Origin: CAZIKF01 sp964539825
GTDB taxonomy: Bacteria; Muiribacteriota; UBA6191
Direction of reading: 5' to 3'
Assembly (NCBI GenBank): GCA_964539825.1
Contig: CAZIKF010000007.1
Coordinates: 68,019 to 132,018, forward strand
DNA: 64,000 nt
In this document: piece after piece, positions 38,285 through 46,679 of the stretch
Layout of the letters: each line of letters opens with the position of its first letter
How positions within the stretch are numbered: position 1 is the stretch's first letter
Notes under the pieces: generated by a model
Told to the model about the DNA's origin: nothing
Seen by the model: only the letters and a program-made list of their open reading frames with translations
Database searches by the model: none
Program-made: the position numbers and the translations under genes

Positions 38285-39600
38285 GCAGCCTCTTTTGGCT
38301 TTTGTGTTTTATGACGTTGAAGCATAGTGGAAACAAAAATACCCAGAAATAAGATGCACAGAAGACAGAGTCCAAGATTCTCGATCCAATCCCTGTTGCG
38401 GTTCCATAGCACAATTCGTTTCATCGTTAATGCGCTGCGGTCGGAGGGCTGGAGAGAAAGGATTTGGTTTAATGTCTTGAGAGCTTTATCATATTCTTTC
38501 TCGGAAAGCTGCTTCTCACTTCGTGTCTGAAGGATAGATGTTATTCTAGATGAGGCGGATTGATTCTGGGGATTAACGTTTAGGACCTTTTCATACAGCT
38601 TGAGTGCCTCTTGAAACTTAGATTGACGATACTTGAGTTCTGCGCCATAGTAATGCTGGTATTCAGTACGAGCGGGCAGCCAGTGGATTCTTTGGTCCTT
38701 ACGATCCGTTACGAATAGATTTCCCGCGTTGTCCACTTCAAGAATGCCAGGTCTTTCAATACCAAGAAAGGGTCTCCAGGGAAGCTCCAATCTATCGTGA
38801 AGTTCTCCTTTCTTATCGAAAACCAAAATAGCCCGCAGAAGGGAATCACTGAGAAAGGCAAACCCTCCCGGGCCGGAGGCAATGGACTGAGGATCGAGGA
38901 GGAGTTTTTGATCCAGCGTTGAATTAGAGATGACCTTTTTAAGATCTCCTGTATAGCGATTGAAGATTACTAATTCCTTATAGTCTGGATACAAGACAAA
39001 AAGATTCTCTTCTACCAGGGCAAGAGAGATAGGGGCTCCTTTTTCTGAGTTAGTCTCATTCAGATAGAGAAAAACTCCTCGAAATTTTCCCTTACGATCA
39101 AGTTCAAGAACCCTGAGGTTTCCATAATCCGCGATCAGAAAAGAATTGGTCCGGTAATCAAAGATCATGTCCCTGGGGTACATCAATTGGGTCTTGCTCG
39201 TTCCTGGTTCAGAAATCAAGGAGATTTCTTCCTCAAACGAATCGAAGAGGACGATCCGATGGGATGCGCCATCCAAAACCGCGATTTCACCCTGGGGAAG
39301 TAAAACGAGAGCAGTAGGATTTCGAAGTCCTGATTTAGGGTTAAGCTGACCTAGTAATTCCCCATTGTGTTGGATTTTAAAGACCTTATTTTTTTTTGAG
39401 TCCGCGACATACAATGCTTCACCAGGTTTGGAAAGAATTGCCGAAGGGTTAAAATTAAGCTCTTCACCCGGTGAATGGATCGCGACTACTTTATGACTCT
39501 GGGAAAAGTGAACTTCTTTGAGAAATGAGGAGGGTTCGTCGGAAAATACTAAAATCGTGGAAATAAATAAGGCGTAAACCAGGGGGAAGAGAGACTTCAT
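38281..39600 (-). CDS. Membrane-anchored NHL-repeat and TPR protein
   Basis: 439 residues. Signal peptide at 1-20 (MKSLFPLVYALFISTILVFS). Residues about 45-300 are NHL-type propeller blades (ALYVADSKKNKVFKIQHNGE, NSFLIADYGNLRVLELDRKG, NLFVTDRKDQRIHWL). Residues about 310-395 are two or three TPR units (YQHYYGAELKYRQSKFQEAL, EYDKALKTLNQILSLQPSD). One membrane segment lies near the end (about 405-425). Both flanking genes overlap it by ATGA. Probably a periplasmic protein-interaction scaffold; role unknown. Confidence 0.82.
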   Translation of the reverse strand: MKSLFPLVYALFISTILVFSDEPSSFLKEVHFSQSHKVVAIHSPGEELNFNPSAILSKPGEALYVADSKKNKVFKIQHNGELLGQLNPKSGLRNPTALVLLPQGEIAVLDGASHRIVLFDSFEEEISLISEPGTSKTQLMYPRDMIFDYRTNSFLIADYGNLRVLELDRKGKFRGVFLYLNETNSEKGAPISLALVEENLFVLYPDYKELVIFNRYTGDLKKVISNSTLDQKLLLDPQSIASGPGGFAFLSDSLLRAILVFDKKGELHDRLELPWRPFLGIERPGILEVDNAGNLFVTDRKDQRIHWLPARTEYQHYYGAELKYRQSKFQEALKLYEKVLNVNPQNQSASSRITSILQTRSEKQLSEKEYDKALKTLNQILSLQPSDRSALTMKRIVLWNRNRDWIENLGLCLLCILFLGIFVSTMLQRHKTQKPKEAA

Positions 39601-40604
39601 AGATCTACCTGTTCGGATTTTAATGAACTCATCATCAAATCCTTAATTACATCCAGAGAGGGGACAGCATCAAATAAAATTCTCGAAACTCCGCACACGA
39701 TAGGCATGTAGATCCCTTTTGCACGAGAAATCTCGGAGATGGTTTTGCAGGTATTAACTCCCTCAGCGACCATGCGAGTTTGTTTGGTTGCTTGCTCCAA
39801 TGTCGCTCCTGAGGCGATCAATCTTCCCAGTGTGTGATTGCGGCTGGCCGAAGACATGCAGGTTACGGTCAGATCACCTACACCGGCCAACCCAAGAAAG
39901 GTCATAGGGTCTGCACCGATGGCCAGACCAAACCTGGAAATTTCGGCAATTCCCCTGGTGATAAGCGCGGCGACGGCATTGTTTCCCAGTTGCAGACCAT
40001 GACAAATACCAGACCCAATCGCGATTACATTTTTCAAAGCGCCGCAGATTTCCACTCCACATAGATCTGGATTGGTATAAGCCCTAAATGTCTTTGAAGA
40101 AATATAACTCTGCAAATTTTCACAGAGAGTATGAGAATTGGAGGCGATGACGGCGATGGCTGGTTGGGTCCTTGCAATCTCTACGGCTAAATTAGGTCCG
40201 CTGAGAGTGGCCCATCGCTCCAGGCTTCCCATTTCTTGAGAAAATACTTCAGACATTCTCATACCCGTAGGATACTCCAAGCCTTTGGAGAGATTTAAAA
40301 AGACCGAACCGGGAGCGAAGCTGGTCTTGTTCTCACGAAAGAAACTGCGCAGGGTGTGGGAGGGGATGGCAAGAATAACCAGGTCTGCTTCCAAAATAGC
40401 CTGGGAGAGATCCTCCACGATTCTTATCCCTGTTGGAATGGATATCCCTGGCAGGTATTCCCTATTTTCGCGGGATTTTGAGATCTGCTCCCTTACTTTT
40501 TCATTTCTAGTGTAAAGGGAAACCCGCGAAGACTCGGAGTCCAAAAGGCAGGCAAAGGCGGTGCCCCAGTTTCCCGCTCCTATCACCAGGGTCGATGTAT
40601 ACAT
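39597..40604 (-). CDS. gpsA: Glycerol-3-phosphate dehydrogenase [NAD(P)+]
   Basis: 335 residues. N-terminal Rossmann site VIGAGNWGTAFACLL; ILAIPSHTLR; LNLSKGLEYPTG; C-terminal catalytic lysine in CGALKNVIAIGSGI, then GNNAVAALITRGIAEISRFG. Makes sn-glycerol 3-phosphate for phospholipids. It lies directly downstream of plsY, which uses its product: two consecutive steps in one operon. Confidence 0.96.
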   Translation of the reverse strand: MYTSTLVIGAGNWGTAFACLLDSESSRVSLYTRNEKVREQISKSRENREYLPGISIPTGIRIVEDLSQAILEADLVILAIPSHTLRSFFRENKTSFAPGSVFLNLSKGLEYPTGMRMSEVFSQEMGSLERWATLSGPNLAVEIARTQPAIAVIASNSHTLCENLQSYISSKTFRAYTNPDLCGVEICGALKNVIAIGSGICHGLQLGNNAVAALITRGIAEISRFGLAIGADPMTFLGLAGVGDLTVTCMSSASRNHTLGRLIASGATLEQATKQTRMVAEGVNTCKTISEISRAKGIYMPIVCGVSRILFDAVPSLDVIKDLMMSSLKSEQVDL

Positions 40605-40606
40605 GT

Positions 40607-41215
40607 TCAGCTTTTGGGTCGAGAAAAACTTAGTTTGTTTTCGTTTCCACTGATTAATCTCTGCAGGTTTGCACGATGACGCATGAGAATCAAGATAGTG
40701 ACACCGATTCCGATTTGCCAGACCAGGGGGCGTTGTGGATAAAAATGAAAAGCAAGGATTGGAAAAGAAAGAGAACTAACCAGGGAGCCCAGTGATACGT
40801 AGCGGGTTAGAATTACCAGGGTAAGAAAAATTCCAAGGCAAATACCCAGTGCAATCGGCGCTAAAGCCAAAAAGATTCCAGCGGAAGTGGCTACTCCCTT
40901 GCCGCCTCTAAACCTGAGAAATATGGAGATACTGTGTCCGAGCACAGAAGTGATTCCTATTCCTACGGGTATGAGGGATGTTTCAGGGAAAACTTGAAGT
41001 GCGTAGTACACAGGGAGAAATCCCTTGAGCAGATCGAGTACCAGTACCAGGACACCCACCGGAGGGCCCATGGTCCTCCAGGCATTGGTAGCACCTACAT
41101 TTTTACTTCCATGGTCAAAGAGATTGATTCCAAAAAAAAGTCGACCTATCCAGTAACTAGTAGGAATGGACCCGATTAGATAGGCTGCTGGAAAGAGCAT
41201 CAACGGATCATTCAT
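40607..41215 (-). CDS. plsY: Acyl-phosphate glycerol-3-phosphate acyltransferase
   Basis: 202 residues with about five membrane segments. Motifs: YLIGSIPTSYWIGR, HGSKNVGATNAWRTMG, and FRGGKGVATSAGIFLAL. Transfers acyl from acyl phosphate to glycerol 3-phosphate, first step of phospholipid synthesis. It starts 2 bases after the der stop and ends 2 bases before gpsA. Confidence 0.95.
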   Translation of the reverse strand: MNDPLMLFPAAYLIGSIPTSYWIGRLFFGINLFDHGSKNVGATNAWRTMGPPVGVLVLVLDLLKGFLPVYYALQVFPETSLIPVGIGITSVLGHSISIFLRFRGGKGVATSAGIFLALAPIALGICLGIFLTLVILTRYVSLGSLVSSLSFPILAFHFYPQRPLVWQIGIGVTILILMRHRANLQRLISGNENKLSFSRPKS

Positions 41216-41217
41216 GC

Positions 41218-42558
41218 TCAGTCCTTGCCCTTTTTTCCCCTGAAGAGCAGCTTGAGGGGAATTCCCTCCATTTTGTAGAAATCCCTCAAGGTGTTTTCAA
41301 GATAGCGGTAATAGGAAAAATGGACCAGGGTTTCATCATTTACCTTAAAGAGAAAGGTTCCAGAGTTTTTCTTGAGCTGGGTTACATAATAAATCTTCAG
41401 GGTTCGGCCCTTATAGTCGGGAGGGCGATGTATGGTTACTGCTTCCTGCACCAAACGGTTGAGCTGCGAGGTATTTACTCGGGTGGTTAAGCGTTCTATG
41501 AGCGCGATGATTTGGTCCTGCAGACGCTGGATTTTGCTCCCTGTTTTAGCGGATAAATAGATCCTGGGACAGAATTTAAAAAAGTAGAGTTTTTCATCAA
41601 AGATGGATTCCAGAGCTTTTACCTTCTCCTCCTTTTCCTCGATTAGATCCCACTTGTTGATCACCAAAATACAGGGTTTTTCTTCTTCCAGAATTTTTCC
41701 CGCAATCCTTTTATCCTGGTGGGAGAGGGGGAGTGTCGCATCTACGAGAAAGAGAGCAAGATCACACTTTTGAATCACCTTTTCTGAATAGATGACAGAA
41801 ATTTTATCGATATGTTCTTTGAGTCTGTTTACCCTGCGTATTCCAGCGGTATCTACCAACTGAAATTTATAATCCCCAAGTTGAAAGGGCACTTCAACAG
41901 GATCTCTGGTAGTTCCAGGTACATCGGTGACCAGGACACGGTCCGTTGCCAAAAAGCGATTAAGTAATGAGGATTTTCCTACGTTGGGTTGACCTACGAT
42001 AGCGAGTTTAAAGATCTCCTCTTCATCTTCCTCTGCCGGTGGGATCGGAATGGCTTCAAAGGTTTGAGAAATGGACTCCAGTACGTGTGAAACATTTCTC
42101 CCATGAAGGGAGGAAATCCAACCAGGAGTAGAGAATCCTAGCGAATGGAAATCATGGACCAGATCTCTTTTTTCGTAATCATCTACTTTATTCACAAGTA
42201 GAACCACGGGCTTTCCACTCCGTCTTAGAAAATCAGCTACATGTTGGTCAAGGGGATTAAGTCCTTCTCGTCCATCCACCACAAAAAAGATTAAATCCGC
42301 CTCCTCCACCGCAATTTCCACCTGAATCTTGATCAGGTTGAGGACCGGGTCTCCCTTTTGAATTAATTCCAGGCCACCGGTGTCGATGAGGGTGTAATGG
42401 TGATTTTCCCATTCAAATTCGCCATAAATTCGATCCCTGGTTGTCCCGGGGGTATCGATCATGATGGCCTGTCGAAGCCCTAGAAGTCGGTTGAATAGCG
42501 TAGATTTCCCTACATTTGGTCTCCCCACTATTGCGATGGTTCCTCGAATCTGTGTCAT
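41218..42558 (-). CDS. der: Ribosome biogenesis GTPase Der (EngA)
   Basis: 446 residues with two tandem GTPase domains: GRPNVGKSTLFNRL with DTPGTTRDRIYGEF and NKVD, then GQPNVGKSSLLNRFL with DVPGTTRDPVEVPF and NKWD. A KH-like domain closes the protein (PPDYKGRTLKIYYVTQLKKN). Acts in 50S ribosome assembly. Its ATG shares a base with the stop of the ligase gene (TAATG). Confidence 0.96.
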   Translation of the reverse strand: MTQIRGTIAIVGRPNVGKSTLFNRLLGLRQAIMIDTPGTTRDRIYGEFEWENHHYTLIDTGGLELIQKGDPVLNLIKIQVEIAVEEADLIFFVVDGREGLNPLDQHVADFLRRSGKPVVLLVNKVDDYEKRDLVHDFHSLGFSTPGWISSLHGRNVSHVLESISQTFEAIPIPPAEEDEEEIFKLAIVGQPNVGKSSLLNRFLATDRVLVTDVPGTTRDPVEVPFQLGDYKFQLVDTAGIRRVNRLKEHIDKISVIYSEKVIQKCDLALFLVDATLPLSHQDKRIAGKILEEEKPCILVINKWDLIEEKEEKVKALESIFDEKLYFFKFCPRIYLSAKTGSKIQRLQDQIIALIERLTTRVNTSQLNRLVQEAVTIHRPPDYKGRTLKIYYVTQLKKNSGTFLFKVNDETLVHFSYYRYLENTLRDFYKMEGIPLKLLFRGKKGKD

Positions 42559-43895
42559 TACACCTCAGTGATAGCGGCAGCTTTAAGAAACTTACGAATG
42601 TCTGAGCTGCAGTCCTTTTCATACATCCGAACCGCGAAATCCGCAGGAGAATACCCGTTTTCGAACACGATTTCACTCAAGGGATCGAGAAATTGGCTCT
42701 CATCTTTTCCCGGGTTGGACTCTGCCTGCCTTCTGAGTCCCGCTCTTGAGATCTCAATCATGTCCTTGACTATATCTAGAATGGTGAAAGTTTTTAGAGG
42801 TGTTTGGAGCGATCCTACACTCACTGTGTTGAACAGGTCTAAAATTTCAGAATCTTTATAGGGCTTGAGAAGTTGAAGGCTGGCTTCAATAGATTGTTCG
42901 CAGCAAAATATTCCCTTATAAAATGCGCTGGGAGTCATTAGAAAACGGGGAAGTTGAGCGTCTGGTGTTCTTAGTTCAAGGTATCCTTTAATCCTGGCTT
43001 CTACAAATGACTGGCTAAGATGCTGCAGCATTAATTCATGAATTTGGGTCGGACTCTTTTGAGCCCACCCCCTCTCTTCAGCGATGGTTAAGAAATGGTT
43101 TCCATGAGCGGATTCAAAAGACCCTTCTTCTTTCACCTGAAACATCGCGGGTACGCTTAAAACCTGACGGCAATATTCCTGCAAACTCAGGTCTTGTCTA
43201 AAGGTAGACTTAGGAATCCCTGCTCGCTGTGGATCCGTATTTCTCCATATGTGATTGCGAAAATTTTTCATCTCGCAGGGCTTGCCCTCCTTAAAGGGGG
43301 AGTTGGCAAACAAAGCTCTCGAGAATGGTGCCAGTGCAAATCCAAGATACAGTTTCCGCATCAGATCGGATTCAGAAGAAAAGTCTACACAAACTTGTTG
43401 AGAAGCGGTGGCTCTCATCATCCACGACCCCATAGTTCCGGTGTTCTCAAAATGCTCATTCATGATCCGGTATCGTGGTTTAGGCAGTAGGGGAATTTGA
43501 TCGGAAGAATAAAGGGGATTCACTCCAAGGGAGCAGAAATTGAATTGATCCCCGGATGCCTGCATCAACTGCTGGAGAAAAAAATCCAGGTCTTTTTTGA
43601 GCTCGAATAGAGACGGTCGGGGAGCGCTTGAAAACTCGATCTGGCAGCCAGGCTCCAGGGTGATTTGTCCCTGTTTGTGTTTGAGAGCGAGCGGGAGTTC
43701 GCCAAGGGACTCCTTGATCTCCCAGTCGCCAAGCTCTACAAAACTCCCTAGTAGTTGTGCTGCCCCACCGATGCCGCCAAAAGAGACAGGTCGTAAGTCT
43801 GTGCTGAAAGTATGAAATTCATACTCTGCACCCACCAGAAAATTCCGTGGAGATTTGCAGTGAGAAAGAATATAGGACTCAAGTAGAGGAATCAT
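42558..43895 (-). CDS. gshA: Glutamate--cysteine ligase, GCS2 type
   Basis: 445 residues. Signature of the plant/alphaproteobacterial-type ligase (GCS2): GAEYEFHTF near the start, QITLEPGCQIEFSSAP, PRYRIMNEHFENTGTMGSWM, TASQQVCVDFSSESDLMRKL, FANSPFKEGKP and IWRNTDPQRAGIP. It would make gamma-glutamylcysteine for glutathione or a related thiol. No glutathione synthetase gene is in the window. First gene of the operon with der, plsY, gpsA, NHL/TPR and murJ. Confidence 0.85.
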   Translation of the reverse strand: MIPLLESYILSHCKSPRNFLVGAEYEFHTFSTDLRPVSFGGIGGAAQLLGSFVELGDWEIKESLGELPLALKHKQGQITLEPGCQIEFSSAPRPSLFELKKDLDFFLQQLMQASGDQFNFCSLGVNPLYSSDQIPLLPKPRYRIMNEHFENTGTMGSWMMRATASQQVCVDFSSESDLMRKLYLGFALAPFSRALFANSPFKEGKPCEMKNFRNHIWRNTDPQRAGIPKSTFRQDLSLQEYCRQVLSVPAMFQVKEEGSFESAHGNHFLTIAEERGWAQKSPTQIHELMLQHLSQSFVEARIKGYLELRTPDAQLPRFLMTPSAFYKGIFCCEQSIEASLQLLKPYKDSEILDLFNTVSVGSLQTPLKTFTILDIVKDMIEISRAGLRRQAESNPGKDESQFLDPLSEIVFENGYSPADFAVRMYEKDCSSDIRKFLKAAAITEV

Positions 43896-44117
43896 GGGAA
43901 ATCTAAGGGATTCTAATGCACATCACAGTCATAAAACCGGCAGTATATACTATAGTGACAGGGAATCAGAGGAAGCAAAAGAAACATAGGAATCAAGGAA
44001 ATGGAGGTTTCACCTAAATAGCCAAAATCTTTCAGCTGGCATCCGCTTTTCTCCGCCCCTTCTTCTTGACTCAGGTTATCATCCAAAGCATCATAGGAAA
44101 TTCAGAAAGGAGACCCT

Positions 44118-44825
44118 TTGCTCTATCTAAATGGTGGTATGCCTCGCTCAGGTACAGTCTGGGTGATGAATGTAATTCAAAAACTTGGTTCCCTGACCGG
44201 CCGCAGTATGAAACGAATTAACGCGAACACTCCCCAGGAAGTTGATGCGGCCATTCGGTCCTATAGTTATGGAGCTCATACACTTGTTCACTTTCATGAT
44301 GTTCCAGACGTTGTCCCCCAGGTTTCACGCGAGAGTTTTGCGAGGATTTTCTACAATTATCGTGATCCTCGCGACGTCGTGGTCTCCCAAATGAGACTCC
44401 ATGACGCCAGTTTGGAAGCTGCGATCGAAAAGACTCAAATTGCGCTCTCTCATTTTTCCAACATTTTCAATGCTGAAAGAGTATTGATCATCCCTTATTT
44501 GCACATCCTGGAGTCCCCCCGTGCCGTGATTCATTTCATCGCCAATCATATGGGGGTAGTCGTAAAAGAGGAGCATTTGGGTCTCATTGAGAAAGAGACC
44601 TCTTTTGAGGCGCACCGCGAGAAGATGGAAAAGGTTCTCAGAGGTGAAGGGAATCTACAGTCCACTGATACAGGTTTTCGACACATCAAGCATGACTCGG
44701 AAACCTTCATCAATGATAGACATATCCAGTCAGGAAAAATTGGCCGCTGGAAAGAAGAATTAAATGAAGACCAGCAGTTAAAAGTGAACGAAGCGTTCAA
44801 GGAGTTTGTAGAAAAGGTTCTTTAA
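44118..44825 (+). CDS. Sulfotransferase-family protein (TTG start)
   Basis: 235 residues from TTG 44118, chosen because AGGAG lies 6 bases upstream and the PAPS loop follows at residues 6-16 (GGMPRSGTVWV). The 3'-phosphate site is YNYRDPRDVVVSQ (about 80-90), and RHIQSGKIGRWKEELNEDQ (about 205-223) is the family's C-terminal PAPS-contacting motif. It moves sulfate from PAPS to a hydroxyl or amine on an unknown acceptor. It is divergent from the gshA operon and convergent with the GT41 pair. Confidence 0.85.
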   Translation: MLYLNGGMPRSGTVWVMNVIQKLGSLTGRSMKRINANTPQEVDAAIRSYSYGAHTLVHFHDVPDVVPQVSRESFARIFYNYRDPRDVVVSQMRLHDASLEAAIEKTQIALSHFSNIFNAERVLIIPYLHILESPRAVIHFIANHMGVVVKEEHLGLIEKETSFEAHREKMEKVLRGEGNLQSTDTGFRHIKHDSETFINDRHIQSGKIGRWKEELNEDQQLKVNEAFKEFVEKVL

Positions 44826-44864
44826 GTGAGCCGCGACCCCATAAAGACTTTCTTTTCTTTGAGT

Positions 44865-46679
44865 CTATTCAATCACAATAGGCTTCCTGGAACCTTCTGA
44901 CTTCAATTCTTCGTTGTTTTGGATGAGATATTGAATAGCCTTTGTCAGTGCTGAGGTGTCCTGGCGTTCTAAGAGTTTCGTTTCAATGGAAATTCGGCGA
45001 ACCTTTCTTTGAAGCTTTTTCAAGTACTTCTTGTCAGTGACCAATCGCAGAATGATCTCCATATACTGATCAAAATTTTCCGCTATGATTTCTTGAAGAC
45101 CCAGTGATTCCATCAAAGCCGCTGAAATTCGTCCATGAGCCCTTGAACCTCGGAGGCAGACTACCGGCAAGCCCAGGTAGAGATTATCCAGTACCGATTG
45201 AAAACCGCAAAATGGAAAAGAATCGACCCCAAAGGAGCCTTGATTCAGACAGTTGAGGTAGCCGTCATACGACTGCCCTATCAGAATCTCGCAATTCTCC
45301 ACACCCAGCAGCTCCTGAAGATCTTCCATGAATACCTGGTAGTTATTAGCAATGTTTAGCCCTGAGCCGCCCGGTAGGAATTGATATATGATCTGGTACT
45401 TAGAACGATGAAGAATTTCCTTAAGAATCTCCAGTATTGGGAAATTGTACTTCAAGTTTCCCCAGGCGCAATTAATCCTGATTTTCCCAGCGGGTGGGAC
45501 TCGCTTTGAACTCTCCCGAACTATGTTGGGAAACACCGGGTGAATTCCCAGGCCAGGGATAAGTACCAATCGTTCACTATAGTGTTTGGAGGCTTCCTCT
45601 TCCTCCACATCTCGACCCCCGAGAAAGTAGTCGATAGCAGAGCCGAATGTACTCACGGGATGGCCATAGCCAGCGACCTGTACGGGGGCCAGTCGTATAT
45701 TAGAGAGGTACTTTCCCTCCAAATCCATTCCAATGTCGGGGTAGAAAACAGCCGAAAATCGACCATGAAGCACGGAGCCTAACTCCATACGAGTATCAAG
45801 GATCTGTAAGGGTATGACTTCCTCAAACAGGGAAGCGTCCACCTCGGCTGGTTCCCCGAGGTGAACCAGGGTGAGCTTATATTTCGTGCTGAGATGCTCT
45901 ACTAAAGGCTGAAAACATTTATAGACCGCATGACCAGGAATCCAGGCTCCGGAGATCACGGCCACCCTTGTTGGATCAGGATCACCGTCAACTTTGAGAT
46001 GTCCCAGAGATCCCGCAGCTAAGGTATTAAATTTTTCCTTATAGACTCGGTCTCTCTCAGGATTCAGATAGGTCACGGGAAAATAAGGTTCTCCAGCGCC
46101 CACACCGAAGAGTTCAAACTTGTCATGAAGACCCTCCAGGTGTTCAAGACAGTTTTCATAGACGGTTTTGGAGGCAAAGTTTGAGGCGTGATTGAAATAA
46201 TAGCACCACCAGAGCGATGTGATGATGGGAGCAGCTTCAAACCAGGCAGCAGTATCTACTTTGATGCTGCTGCGGGGAGAATACAAGCAGAGAATTTTTT
46301 CAAAGGAATTCTTCTGATAAAGAAGGGTTTTGAGCCATGGGTCGGCACTTTCAAAATAAGAAAGGCGAAAAAGATTGGAAATGACACACCCATAGGAAAT
46401 AAATTGTGCGGCTTCCTCGGTCTTCAAAGGGAAACCGGGGCGCGTGAAGTAGAAAAGAAATCCTTCAAGAAATCTGGTGATGGAAAGTTTGTCACGGTTG
46501 GTCAATCCAAAGAAGGTGTTTTCATAAAAGAACTTTAGACCTGTCAGGAACTGTTCATTGAGAGCTGAAAATTCCTGATTCTGATATAGGGTCACCCAGC
46601 TAGCCATATCGATGCTCAGGGCGGGTGTGCCCTTAAGAGTTCCTGCGGGTGGAACTGGATTCTCTAAGGATGGTTTCAT
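44865..46679 (-). CDS. GT41 glycosyltransferase, HMW1C-like (copy 2)
   Basis: 604 residues. A helical N-terminal half is followed by a GT-B fold. Visible family marks: RLAPVQVAGYGHPVSTFGSA with IDYFLGG, YSERLVLIPGLGIHP, INCAWGNLKYNFP, and the nucleotide-sugar end DSFPFCGFQSVLDNLYLGLP with HGRISAALMESLGL. The pattern GHPxST...DY...YSERLVL is that of HMW1C-type N-glycosyltransferases and, more loosely, O-GlcNAc transferases. HMW1C enzymes add hexose to Asn in N-X-S/T of surface adhesins in the cytoplasm. The ATG overlaps the stop of its paralogue (ATGA), so they are made together. Confidence 0.72.
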   Translation of the reverse strand: MKPSLENPVPPAGTLKGTPALSIDMASWVTLYQNQEFSALNEQFLTGLKFFYENTFFGLTNRDKLSITRFLEGFLFYFTRPGFPLKTEEAAQFISYGCVISNLFRLSYFESADPWLKTLLYQKNSFEKILCLYSPRSSIKVDTAAWFEAAPIITSLWWCYYFNHASNFASKTVYENCLEHLEGLHDKFELFGVGAGEPYFPVTYLNPERDRVYKEKFNTLAAGSLGHLKVDGDPDPTRVAVISGAWIPGHAVYKCFQPLVEHLSTKYKLTLVHLGEPAEVDASLFEEVIPLQILDTRMELGSVLHGRFSAVFYPDIGMDLEGKYLSNIRLAPVQVAGYGHPVSTFGSAIDYFLGGRDVEEEEASKHYSERLVLIPGLGIHPVFPNIVRESSKRVPPAGKIRINCAWGNLKYNFPILEILKEILHRSKYQIIYQFLPGGSGLNIANNYQVFMEDLQELLGVENCEILIGQSYDGYLNCLNQGSFGVDSFPFCGFQSVLDNLYLGLPVVCLRGSRAHGRISAALMESLGLQEIIAENFDQYMEIILRLVTDKKYLKKLQRKVRRISIETKLLERQDTSALTKAIQYLIQNNEELKSEGSRKPIVIE